Assembly (NCBI RefSeq): GCF_003952025.1
Contig: NZ_QXGI01000003.1
Span: 186,001-250,000 of the forward strand
Origin: Bifidobacterium castoris
Lineage (GTDB): Bacteria; Actinomycetota; Actinomycetes; Actinomycetales; Bifidobacteriaceae
Direction: 5' to 3'
DNA length: 64,000 nt
A program made the translations under genes and the position numbers. Within the stretch, counting starts at the first letter, position 1. Every line of letters begins with the position of its first letter. The notes below the pieces were generated by a model. That model searched no databases and had not been told where the DNA came from. It saw only the letters and a list, made by a program, of their open reading frames with translations. This document shows, piece after piece, positions 23,200 to 30,962 of the stretch.

Positions 23200-23988
23200 T
23201 CAGCCGAATGGTTTCCATGGGTCGGTGTCGTCGGTGTACATCTGATTGGCGTTCGCGACCAGACAGGTGACGACGTCGCCGTTGCCGAGATCCAGCCTGT
23301 ACTGTCTGCGCGCCTGCTCGTAACGGTCTGGGTCTTCGGAATGCTGCGATAGATATGTTTCGTAGGAGGCGTTGTCCCGGCGGTATTCGGCAGCAGTGTA
23401 CGAGGATTCGGCGGCGTGTTTACGGTGCAGACAGTCGACGGCCGCCTCCTCGTTGTTGGAGAGCATATCCGGATTGGCTATGCTGTAGCGGTACATCTCG
23501 TCCACTGCGACATAATGGTTCGAGCATGCGTGCATATCCGCCATCAGCTTGTCGCGTTCCTCCTCGGTCAGCGTCGAGCTGTCGGTGGATTTGATCGGAC
23601 TGTACAATCCGTTGGCGTACCGAGGCAGATCGGGCTTGGTGTATCCCTTGTCGACGAGGCACTGTTTGTAGTTCTCCCACGCCTGCTCGTAATCCGCTTT
23701 GCTGACGATGCCGTCATGCGCGAGCGCCCGCTGCAGCATGTCCCGCTGCTGCTGGCTCATGCGGTCCGCTTCGTCGCTTTGGTCGTCGAGCTCAAGCAAC
23801 GTGTTGATGCGTTCCGTGAAGGATGAGGCCAGCTTCGCGTTGGCGCCTGCATCGGATACGTCGGATTGTGGTGCGGCCGTCGCGCCGTCCATGCCGGCTT
23901 GATCGCGGCCGTTCGTGCATGAAGCCGTCGTGACCAATACCGCGATGGCGAGCACCGCGATCTTCCGTCCATGTGAGTTCCTCATCAT
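23200..23988 (-). CDS. Secreted lipoprotein, paralogue 1
   Basis: 262 residues with a lipoprotein signal peptide (IAVLAIAVLVTTASC, lipobox Cys near residue 24). The mature part contains FTERINTLLEL, RALAHDGIVSKADYEQAWEN and QCLVDKGYTKPDLPRYANG, and several Cys (HACSNHY, VDCLHRK, VTCLVAN) spaced as if disulfide-bonded. The next gene upstream on this strand is a clear paralogue. The family is unknown to me; it should be anchored on the outer face of the membrane. AAGAAGG precedes tandem ATGs at 23988 and 23985. Confidence 0.75.
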   Translation of the reverse strand: MMRNSHGRKIAVLAIAVLVTTASCTNGRDQAGMDGATAAPQSDVSDAGANAKLASSFTERINTLLELDDQSDEADRMSQQQRDMLQRALAHDGIVSKADYEQAWENYKQCLVDKGYTKPDLPRYANGLYSPIKSTDSSTLTEEERDKLMADMHACSNHYVAVDEMYRYSIANPDMLSNNEEAAVDCLHRKHAAESSYTAAEYRRDNASYETYLSQHSEDPDRYEQARRQYRLDLGNGDVVTCLVANANQMYTDDTDPWKPFG

Positions 23989-24080
23989 CTAACCTTCTTC
24001 ATCTTCATGCGTTGATGTCCGATGGAGTACGTGGGTGTCGTCCGTTATACCTTCATGATTCCCTCATCATGGCGTGGACG

Positions 24081-24872
24081 TTATTGGTTGTTGCGGAACG
24101 GGTACCACACACCTTCGTCTGATTCGGGATCCCATGTCTTCACATCATGCCCATTGGTGGCGAAGCAGTATTGCACCTGACTGTCGTAAAAATCAAAGGA
24201 ATAGACTTCCTGTGACTTCTGCCAAGCTTCTTTGGGGGGATACTGTTCCAGGTTTGCCGAGTACTCCTCACCGTTTTGCTCGAATTCCTTCTTGAACTGT
24301 TGTGCGGTGTAGGAGGGATCCACCAGTTCTTTGCGTTTGAGGCAGTCCACGAAGCCTTCATCACGGTCGGCGTACAGCTGTGGATTGCCTAAAGATAGTC
24401 GGTACAGCTCATCCACCGACTGATACTCGCTCAATCTGCAGGCGCCTGAATCATCTTGGGCCTTATGCAGGGCGTCCTCCCCTCGGTCTTCAGCGTCGGT
24501 CACTGTTGCGTCGCCGCGGATCCCGTCGGAATACATGGTGCTGGTAGGGGCTGCATAGCCTTTATCGATGACGCACTGTTGGTAGTTGCTCCATGCTTGA
24601 TCATAATCGGCTTTGGACACCTTGCCGTCATGGTCAAGAGCTCTTTTGAGAATCGCTATCTGCTTCTCGGACATCGGCTGTGTCATCGTGCCGTTCATCG
24701 CAAGAAGATTCTGAATGCGCTCGGACAGCGATGACGCGATTTTCGCGGAGGCCACCTCAGTGGATGACCCAGTGGGTGCATGCTGGGATGATGATGTATC
24801 GACGGTGCCGCATCCGGTAAGGATAAGAAGACCCACTGCTAGGACCGTGCAATATAGTCGCTTGGTATTCAT
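24081..24872 (-). CDS. Secreted lipoprotein, paralogue 2
   Basis: 263 residues from MNTKRLYC; lipobox LILTGC with the lipidated Cys near residue 20. It aligns with paralogue 1 through LSERIQNLLAM, RALDHDGKVSKADYDQAW, NYQQCVIDKGYAAP, DELYRLSLGNPQLY and VDCLKRKE, and shares the Cys positions. Base composition is visibly less GC-rich than its neighbours, which hints at later acquisition or relaxed selection. Open frame upstream of ATG 24872 lacks a signal peptide and is not used. Function unknown; tandem duplication inferred. Confidence 0.75.
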   Translation of the reverse strand: MNTKRLYCTVLAVGLLILTGCGTVDTSSSQHAPTGSSTEVASAKIASSLSERIQNLLAMNGTMTQPMSEKQIAILKRALDHDGKVSKADYDQAWSNYQQCVIDKGYAAPTSTMYSDGIRGDATVTDAEDRGEDALHKAQDDSGACRLSEYQSVDELYRLSLGNPQLYADRDEGFVDCLKRKELVDPSYTAQQFKKEFEQNGEEYSANLEQYPPKEAWQKSQEVYSFDFYDSQVQYCFATNGHDVKTWDPESDEGVWYPFRNNQ

Positions 24873-24977
24873 TGTCTGGTATCCATTACTATAAATGATT
24901 GGAATTCCGTCAGGTTGAATCGATTGAGGCTCTGGTCCAAACTGACGGAATCGTTGGTGATATTGCAATTGTTAGGG

Positions 24978-25316
24978 TCAGGACACTACATACCTGACAT
25001 AGTCCCCGACGGTGAGATTGGTGCCGGTCTGAACGGCGCTGCATCCCATGCCGGGGTTGCCGACGCTGGACGCCTCCTTGGAATGGCCGTCCTGCTTTGC
25101 GTAGCATTTCGTGGTATGCGACATGGAGCTCAAGGTGATGTACGAACGGTCGGCGGCGGCCGTATAGTTGCCACGGTAGTAGCCGTTCTCGATCACACCA
25201 CTGCTGATCGGGTAGTAGGTAGCACTTGCCGCGTTGGCCACGGATACGCAGCTGACAGCAACGCCGGCGGCCAGCAGTGCGGACACCGCACCTTTGACGA
25301 AGGATTTCACTTTCAT
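24978..25316 (-). CDS. Small secreted protein, candidate bacteriocin-like effector
   Basis: 112 residues with a textbook Sec signal peptide (KSFVKGAVSALLAAGVAVSC, cleavage likely after ANA near residue 33). The mature part of about 80 residues is Ser/Thr/Tyr-rich (SATYYPISSGVIENGYYRGN) with two Cys (TKCYAKQDG and GMGCSAV) able to form one disulfide. The ribosome binding site AAAGGAGAAGG is strong, suggesting high expression. It is divergent from an adaptor/ATPase/permease operon. The setting recalls small secreted bacteriocins of lactococcin-972 type, but I cannot match the sequence to that family. Function not assigned. Confidence 0.7.
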   Translation of the reverse strand: MKVKSFVKGAVSALLAAGVAVSCVSVANAASATYYPISSGVIENGYYRGNYTAAADRSYITLSSMSHTTKCYAKQDGHSKEASSVGNPGMGCSAVQTGTNLTVGDYVRYVVS

Positions 25317-25432
25317 GATTCCTTCTCCTTTTTTCTTCGTAGGACTTCTTCGTCCAATTTGTTTCGCATCGATTCCCTGCGTCGATGTTGAATACAGCAT
25401 GGCATTGGACGTTGAGTGTCGTCAACCGACCT

Positions 25433-25484
25433 GCGCGTTTTGCGTATATGCGGCACGCCGGGGGACTCATATGCGCAAAATGCG
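25433..25484. promoter_or_regulatory. Inverted repeat between divergent secreted-protein and ABC genes
   Basis: CGTTTTGCGTATATG and CATATGCGCAAAATG face each other at 25436-25450 and 25468-25482; they pair at 13 of 15 positions with a 17-base centre. A third partial copy (TGCATTGCGCGTTT) follows at 25494. Position and symmetry suggest a regulator binding site in the shared promoter region 25317-25580. Confidence 0.5.
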
Positions 25485-25580
25485 TAGATTGGTTGCATTG
25501 CGCGTTTATCGCTTGTATCACTGAACAATAAATACGCGGAGCGCAACGGCAGGGAAGCCGGTCGGAGGGGAGGAAGACCT

Positions 25581-26666
25581 ATGGTTCATCAGGGAACGAA
25601 GCAGTGCAAGCGGCGTAACATGAGACATGGCGGCGCGGCATGGACGTGGGTGCTGCTCACGGCGATCACCGTGGCCGCATTGACCGTAGGCGCATGCGCG
25701 TTATGGCTGCCGGACAGGGCTCCGGCCGCATTGGACGCCGCGAGGACGCTGACGTCGGCGGGCGCGAGCGTGCAGGACTACTCCGGCGCGCAGCAGGTCA
25801 ACGTGGTGCCCACCATCTCCGCGGACAAGGACCTGCTCGGCAATGCATCCGGCATCGTGACGGAGAACTGGACGGGCGATGAGATTCGTTCGGGCACGCG
25901 CGTCTACCAGGTCAACGACAGGGCGGTCGTGGCGCTGCACACGGCCACGCCGCTGTACCGCGATCTCCGGACCGGCGACAAGGGCGAGGACGTGCGCTCG
26001 CTCAATGACGAACTGGGCAGATTGGGCTATGATTCCGTGCCCGGTTCGAATGTATTCAACTGGAACACCGGCAACGGCTGGAGGCAGCTGATGATCGACG
26101 CGGGCAACGCCGGCACCGAGGAGCTGAGCCTCGCCGACACGATGTGGATACCCGCCGATGTGGTCGAAGTGCGTGACTGGAAGGCGCAGCAGGGCGCCAC
26201 CGTCAGCGCGGCGACCGCGATCGGCACGGTTCCCGGCGCACTGACGAAACTCACGATCCGCGGCGGACGGCCGTCGGATCAGGAACGCAGCATCACCGTG
26301 TGCGGCGTGACATCGGCGTTGCCGGCCGGCAGCGTGGAGATCACCGATGCCGAGGTTCTGCGGCAGATCGCGCAGACGGAAGCCTACGCCGGCAAAACAC
26401 CGGAGGAACGGGCGGCGGGCATAGACGCGCAGGTGACGCTCGCCGACACGATCCAGGTGTTGCGGGTGCCGGCGGCCGCCGTGTTCGGCGTCGACGGCAC
26501 GGCCGCATGCATCGCCGTACGCGGCTCCGATGACGTCTCCGTGATGCCGGTGCAGATCATCAGCAGCGAACTCGGCGCGAGCCTCGTGCAGCCGGTCAAC
26601 GGCAATATCGGCCAGATCAAGACCGTGGCGATCGGGCCGCAGCTCAACACGTTGCATTGCGAGTGA
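25581..26666 (+). CDS. Membrane-anchored efflux adaptor with peptidoglycan-binding-like segment
   Basis: 361 residues. One N-terminal membrane anchor (TWVLLTAITVAALTVGACALWL), a segment resembling the PG_binding_1 domain (LRTGDKGEDVRSLNDELGRLGYD near residue 135), and beta-rich C-terminal parts with the hydrophobic VLRVPAAAVFGVDG typical of periplasmic adaptor (HlyD/MacA-like) proteins. It probably couples the following ATPase and permease to export across the cell wall. GAGGGGAGGAAG precedes ATG 25581. It is the first gene of a three-gene operon with 2-base spacing to the next. Confidence 0.75.
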   Translation: MVHQGTKQCKRRNMRHGGAAWTWVLLTAITVAALTVGACALWLPDRAPAALDAARTLTSAGASVQDYSGAQQVNVVPTISADKDLLGNASGIVTENWTGDEIRSGTRVYQVNDRAVVALHTATPLYRDLRTGDKGEDVRSLNDELGRLGYDSVPGSNVFNWNTGNGWRQLMIDAGNAGTEELSLADTMWIPADVVEVRDWKAQQGATVSAATAIGTVPGALTKLTIRGGRPSDQERSITVCGVTSALPAGSVEITDAEVLRQIAQTEAYAGKTPEERAAGIDAQVTLADTIQVLRVPAAAVFGVDGTAACIAVRGSDDVSVMPVQIISSELGASLVQPVNGNIGQIKTVAIGPQLNTLHCE

Positions 26667-26668
26667 TC

Positions 26669-27301
26669 ATGCGATTGATTGTGGAGGATCTGGCGCATCG
26701 TTTTCCCGGCACCGATCTGCTGTTCGAACATCTGAGTTTCACCGTGCAGCCGGGAAGCACGGTGGCCATATGCGGGCCGTCGGGCTGCGGCAAATCCACG
26801 CTGCTGTCCATATTGGCCGGTTGGGAGCGGCCGTACGCCGGTCAGGTCAGGCGTGAGGGAATCATACGCACCGGCTGGGTGTTCCAGAACCCGTACGGCG
26901 TGGCCGACCGCAGCGCGCTGGACCATGCGGTCTTCCCGCTGCTCGCCAAGGGGATGACCCGCAGTCAAGCCGAACCGCAGGCGTTGGAGGCGATGGGGTT
27001 GTTCGACCTGGAATACGCCGCGGACCGCCGGTTCAGCGACCTTTCCGGCGGCGAGGCGCAGCGCCTCATGCTCGCCCGGGCCGTGTGCTCGCATCCGGAC
27101 ATGCTGCTCGTGGACGAGCCGACCGCCCAATTGGACACCCGCACCGCGCACTCGGTGAGCCATGTGCTCGGCAATCTGGCCGGTCAGGGCATGATCGTGC
27201 TCGTCGCCACGCATGACCCCGATACCCGGGACGCCTGCGGTCGCATCATCGATCTGGCGCATTATGCGCCACGTGAAGGGGAGGGGGTGCAGGAGGCATG
27301 A
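26669..27301 (+). CDS. ABC transporter ATP-binding protein, MacB/LolD-like
   Basis: 210 residues with Walker A GPSGCGKST (36-44), Q-loop WVFQNP, signature LSGGEAQR, Walker B MLLVDEPTAQLD and H-loop ATHD. Compact MacB/LolD-type ATPases energise mechanotransmission exporters made with an adaptor and an FtsX-like permease, which is what flanks it. ATG 26669 lies two bases after the adaptor stop; a GTG at 26663 overlapping that stop is possible. The stop overlaps the next start by four bases (ATGA). Confidence 0.9.
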   Translation: MRLIVEDLAHRFPGTDLLFEHLSFTVQPGSTVAICGPSGCGKSTLLSILAGWERPYAGQVRREGIIRTGWVFQNPYGVADRSALDHAVFPLLAKGMTRSQAEPQALEAMGLFDLEYAADRRFSDLSGGEAQRLMLARAVCSHPDMLLVDEPTAQLDTRTAHSVSHVLGNLAGQGMIVLVATHDPDTRDACGRIIDLAHYAPREGEGVQEA

Positions 27302-28386
27302 GGATCCGTTCGGTGCTATCCGAAGCCATGCGCAACATCGGTTCCGGCACGGCGCATGCCGTCGTCCTGTGCCTCGCCGTCATGCTATGCGGCGCATTGT
27401 TCGGCGGCTATGAGGCATACGACATCATCATGATGCAGCATGAGGCGCAGGCGCGCGTGGACGCGCTGGCCGACGCCGACATGGTCGCCACGGACGGCGG
27501 CGTGGACGGTGCGGCATGCGATGGTCTGCCGCAGGGCGCCGCAAGCACGGGCATGCATGCGGGAGCCGTGGACGCCGGCGCGGAGATCGCATTGCTGTCC
27601 ACGCCGGGCAAGGCTTTGCAGTCGTTCGAAGTCAGCCCGGGGATGCTTGAGCTCATCGCGTCCAACGATCCGCACATCGCGTCGGTGGATTTCTCCGGCG
27701 TGTGGATCCCCGAAGACGTGGCGCGTGACTTCGGGATGAGCGCAGGGAGCCATGTGCAGACCAGCCAGGGCGCCATGGACATCGCACAGGTGTATGCATG
27801 GCCCAATGACGGGCGCGACACACGGTTCTCGTACACGTTCCTGATCCCTCGGCAGGCTTTGGGGAAGGGATTCGACGAATGCTGGGTGAGGCAATGGCCG
27901 CGTTCGCAGGAGGTGAGCGATCTGCTGTACTCCACATTGGTCGCCGACGGCCGTAGCATGCAGGCGGCGGTCATCGGCGTGAACAAGGGATTCGACGCGC
28001 AATACGACCCGCATGCGGCGTATGTCGCGCGCGTCACCCGATGGTCGCCGATGCTCGCCGCGTTGTGCGGTGCGGCGATCGGCGTCTATGCCGTGCAGCG
28101 CAGACGTCTGGAATATGCCGGCGCGCTGCATTCGGGCCAGTCCAAGGGCGCGCAGCTATTGGGCATAGGGGCGGAGGCGCTCGTCTGGTCGGCGTTGGGC
28201 GCCGTGAGCTCCTGCGCGCTGATATGCGCCTATTGCGTGCGGACGTCGCCGTCCGATGCGCAGACGGTCGTGCAGGCCGCGTGCAGGGCGCCGCTGGCGG
28301 CGGCGGCCGCAGCGGTCGTCGCGGCCGTGGCGGCCGGCGTCACGGTGCGGCAGTCGCAGCTCTTCAGACTGTTCAAGCATCGTTGA
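27298..28386 (+). CDS. FtsX/MacB-like ABC transporter permease
   Basis: 362 residues: a first helix (AVVLCLAVMLCGALFGGYEA), an extracytoplasmic domain of about 190 residues, then three C-terminal helices (PMLAALCGAAIGVYAV, EALVWSALGAVSSCALICAY, AAAAAVVAAVAAGVTV) ending RQSQLFRLFKHR. That 1+3 layout is typical of MacB-type permeases. It overlaps the ATPase gene by four bases. Substrate unknown; the divergent small secreted protein is a candidate substrate, or the operon may give immunity or resistance. Confidence 0.8.
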   Translation: MRIRSVLSEAMRNIGSGTAHAVVLCLAVMLCGALFGGYEAYDIIMMQHEAQARVDALADADMVATDGGVDGAACDGLPQGAASTGMHAGAVDAGAEIALLSTPGKALQSFEVSPGMLELIASNDPHIASVDFSGVWIPEDVARDFGMSAGSHVQTSQGAMDIAQVYAWPNDGRDTRFSYTFLIPRQALGKGFDECWVRQWPRSQEVSDLLYSTLVADGRSMQAAVIGVNKGFDAQYDPHAAYVARVTRWSPMLAALCGAAIGVYAVQRRRLEYAGALHSGQSKGAQLLGIGAEALVWSALGAVSSCALICAYCVRTSPSDAQTVVQAACRAPLAAAAAAVVAAVAAGVTVRQSQLFRLFKHR

Positions 28387-28394
28387 TTCCCGAA

Positions 28395-28600
28395 TGCGCG
28401 CCTTATGGGCGGCCCGCGCGCAGCCTTACGGGCGGTGCGTGCGCATCCTTACGGGCAGCAGTCGGAATCTTACGGGTAACGCGGATTCGAGTGATCGTCG
28501 CATGCGGCACCGGCAATGCCACGGGTAAGCGGCGCGGATGCGTCGCATCGCCCATCGGGCGCCGGCGGCAATGCGCACTCTACGGTCGTTCGTCACGCCC
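28395..28600. repeat. Intergenic array of dispersed-motif units, 22-23 bp spacing
   Basis: CTTATGGGCGGC (28402), CTTACGGGCGGT (28424), CTTACGGGCAGC (28447) and CTTACGGGTAAC (28469) are evenly spaced, followed by an inverted CCACGGGTAAGCGG (about 28518) and a degenerate unit near 28550. The rest of the gap up to 28739 shows no gene. Confidence 0.85.
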
Positions 28601-28739
28601 GAGTGCGGTGTGCGCGCATATGGGATGGTCGACGACGTGTGGCGAGCCGTCGGTGGGGATGACGGTTGGCGCGCGCGTCTGAACGGCGGCGCGCGATGGC
28701 GGTCGGGCGCCGTGGGCGTCGGTCGGCTGCCGGCAGATG

Positions 28740-29381
28740 CTACCGGTTGCGGCGTCGCAGCAGCAGACGCATGAGGTCCTTCGTCGTCGGCAGGTCGAGT
28801 TTGCGGCGTATCGCGCGGATGTGGGTGCGCACCGTCGACGGTCTGATGCCGAGCTGCGCTGCGATCTGCGTCGGATCGTTGCCGTATTCGCCCATGAGAC
28901 GGTATACGTTGCGTTCGGTCGGCGTCAGCGCGTCCGTCATGTCGTCGGCCGTCGCGTCCGGTCGGGCGTCGCGTGCGAGCACGGCGCGCCGCGCCGCGTC
29001 CGTTGGCAGGTAGCCCGGCTCGGCGCCCCCGTGCAGCAGCAGGCCGATCATCGTCAGCAGCGTGCTGAGCTCCTCCTTATGCACAAGCGCCTGGCCGCCC
29101 GCCTCTCTGAACTGCTCGTCGTAGCAGGCCTTCGGGAAGCAGGTCATGCCGAGCACGGGCGTACGCCCGTTGATCCTGCGCAGTCTCGCGCACAGCTCGG
29201 GACCTGATTCCTCGAACAGCTGCATGTCCATCACGACGAGGTCCGCGACGTCGCATTCCTCGATGATGTCCTGCTCGGTGCCGCGCAGCTGATGGATGAT
29301 CGCCTGTGGATAGGCGGACCTGATGAATCCTGTGATGCTATCCGCGGCGCGCGGGTCGTTGTCCACGATGATGAACTGCAT
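28740..29381 (-). CDS. LuxR/NarL-type response regulator
   Basis: 213 residues: a receiver domain with acidic pocket DND (7-9), phospho-acceptor Asp52 (LVVMDMQL), Thr80 and Lys102, then a LuxR helix-turn-helix (about 147-205: LTPTERNVYRLM, IAAQLGIRPSTVRTHIRAIR). It probably acts as the transcription regulator for the histidine kinase at 21426, whose own downstream regulator copy is decayed; this pairing is inferred. ATG 29381 has GGGAAGG upstream. The stop codon is formed by a unit of the dispersed motif (CTACCGG). A possible -10 (TATGAT, minus strand) lies at 29434-29439. Confidence 0.9.
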   Translation of the reverse strand: MQFIIVDNDPRAADSITGFIRSAYPQAIIHQLRGTEQDIIEECDVADLVVMDMQLFEESGPELCARLRRINGRTPVLGMTCFPKACYDEQFREAGGQALVHKEELSTLLTMIGLLLHGGAEPGYLPTDAARRAVLARDARPDATADDMTDALTPTERNVYRLMGEYGNDPTQIAAQLGIRPSTVRTHIRAIRRKLDLPTTKDLMRLLLRRRNR

Positions 29382-29552
29382 ATCGGCCTTCCCTCGGGCG
29401 TGGCATGTGGCTGCACGCCATGCCGCCCATAAGATCATACGATACTGAGCACGACTATAGTCGCCGCGGCGGTCGTCGGCGTCATGCGGACGCCGTCGTG
29501 CGCGGCGGGGCGGCGGAGCAGTCCACGGTCGTCGGGTCGCAATAGACTCTTG

Positions 29553-29669
29553 GGCGACACGGGGGCTGACGCCCGCGCGATGACGTATCGCGCGGGCGCC
29601 GGCTGAGAGAGGGTGAACCTCGACCGATTGAACGTGAATCCGGACAATGCCGGCGCACGGACGTCGTAG
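29553..29669 (+). promoter_or_regulatory. TPP (THI-box) riboswitch controlling ykoE-ykoDC
   Basis: Aptamer landmarks in order: CGACACGGGGGCTGACG, a long GC stem (CCCGCGCGAT and ATCGCGCGGG), GCCGGCTGAGAGAGGGTG, CGACCGATTGAACGTGA, CCGGACAATGCCGGCGCACGG. This is the TPP consensus. It lies 63 bases before the ykoE start. Confidence 0.94.
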
Positions 29670-29674
29670 ATCTC

Positions 29675-29726
29675 CCGTGCCTGAACATCCATGACGACCA
29701 TCGTCATGGCGAGACAAGAAAGGCAC
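29675..29726 (+). promoter_or_regulatory. Riboswitch expression platform: Shine-Dalgarno sequester of ykoE
   Basis: CCGTGCCT (29675-29682) can pair with AAAGGCAC (29719-29726), which is the ribosome binding site, or with GCACGG (29655-29660) at the aptamer 3' end. The two pairings exclude each other, as expected for translational control. Confidence 0.6.
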
Positions 29727-29731
29727 AAGTC

Positions 29732-30367
29732 ATGTCTGCTTCCGTCATCGAAGCGAAACCGAATATGAAATGGCGAGTCGTCGACATCGCCGTGGCTTCC
29801 GTCATAGGCGTCGCGTCCGCGCTGATCTACTGGCTGGTCGCCTGCTTCTCCGCGGCCCCGTGGGGGTTCCTCGAGGCCGTCGTGCCGGGGCTCGCCGGCG
29901 TCATCAACGGGCTGTGGCTGTTCGCCGGCCCTCTGGCGGCAATCATCGTGCGCAAGCCGGGTGCGGCGCTGTATGCGGAGATCGTCGCCGGCGTGCTCGA
30001 GGCGCTCATGGGCAACATGTGGGGCGGCGTCGGCACATTCCTCATCGCCTTCGCCCAGGGTCTGGGCGCCGAGATCGCCTTCGCGGTGTTCCGCTACCGC
30101 AAATGGAACCTCGGCACGATGGTGCTTTCGGGCGCGTTGAGCGCAGTCGGCTGCTGGGCGTATTCATTCCTCACGAACCTGCAGGCGATCGATGTGGGAA
30201 AGACGTACGGCGTCGTCTATCTGTTGGCGACCGTGGTCTCCGGCGCGCTGATCGCCGGCGTCGCGATGTGGTACCTCTATATCGCGATCGCGAAGACGGG
30301 CGCCCTCGACAACTTCGAATCAGGACGCCGGATCCGCCGCGCGAAGAAGGCGACGCTCGCCAGGTAG
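29732..30367 (+). CDS. ykoE: ECF transporter S component for thiamine or HMP, YkoE family
   Basis: A 211-residue membrane protein with about five helices, including FAGPLAAIIVRKPGAALYAE, GAEIAFAVFRYRKWNLGTMV and KTGALDNFESGRR. YkoE is the substrate-binding subunit of the YkoEDC transporter for thiamine or its hydroxymethylpyrimidine precursor. Start ATG 29732 has AAGAAAGG upstream inside the riboswitch-controlled leader. The ATPase/T-component gene follows after about 600 bases of repeat-filled DNA. Confidence 0.92.
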   Translation: MSASVIEAKPNMKWRVVDIAVASVIGVASALIYWLVACFSAAPWGFLEAVVPGLAGVINGLWLFAGPLAAIIVRKPGAALYAEIVAGVLEALMGNMWGGVGTFLIAFAQGLGAEIAFAVFRYRKWNLGTMVLSGALSAVGCWAYSFLTNLQAIDVGKTYGVVYLLATVVSGALIAGVAMWYLYIAIAKTGALDNFESGRRIRRAKKATLAR

Positions 30368-30419
30368 CGTCCCCTGCGGCGGACACGGACGCCGCACGCC
30401 CGTCGTATCGGTCGAGACG

Positions 30420-30910
30420 AAATCAATCCCCGTCGTTACGGGCGGCACATCGGAGGGTGCCGCCGACGTACTGGATGCGGAGGGGATATGCCGTACCCGC
30501 CGTGCTCCAACGCTTACGGGCAGCGCATCGGGGGATGCCGCCCGTAAGGTCGCGGGGTGTACGACATGCGATGAGCATCGGACGATGGGCGAGGGGCGGA
30601 CGGGACGCGGCGACGATGGCGAGCATTGTCTTCCCGCATCGCTTACGGGTGGCGTATCGGAGAGCGCCGCCCGTAAGCGATGGACGCCGCGGCGACGTGC
30701 CTCCGGTAACGCAGACGACGCGCCGCGCGACGCCACGCGTTGCGCGACCCGTAGCATGACGGCGCGCGGCGGGCGACACGATACCACCCGTGACGATCGG
30801 TGTGGCGACCGGCATGGCGATTGATACGTCGGACGCCCGCAGCGGGCCGATGCGGGCGTCCGACGTGCCGACGAGTGCGGCCGGTAACGTTATGGGCGGC
30901 GCTCGTCGGC
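30420..30910. repeat. Dispersed-motif units with two clear hairpins between ykoE and ykoDC
   Basis: Units include GTTACGGGCGGCAC (about 30425). A facing pair CTTACGGGCAGC / GCCGCCCGTAAG lies at 30513-30547, and a 14-bp facing pair GCTTACGGGTGGCG / CGCCGCCCGTAAGC at 30641-30678. CTCCGGTAACG (about 30702) and GGCCGGTAACGTTATGGG (about 30880) follow. No gene is credible in the gap 30368-30962. Confidence 0.85.
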
Positions 30911-30962
30911 GCATGTCGGCGGCCGCGAGCGCACAACGAGTTAGACAAAGGAAACGATTCCA

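Noticed and set aside
29739-30759. Frames continuing from ykoE into the repeat-filled gap
   Set aside because: The ykoE stop at 30367 follows a conserved C-terminus, and downstream frames only translate motif units.
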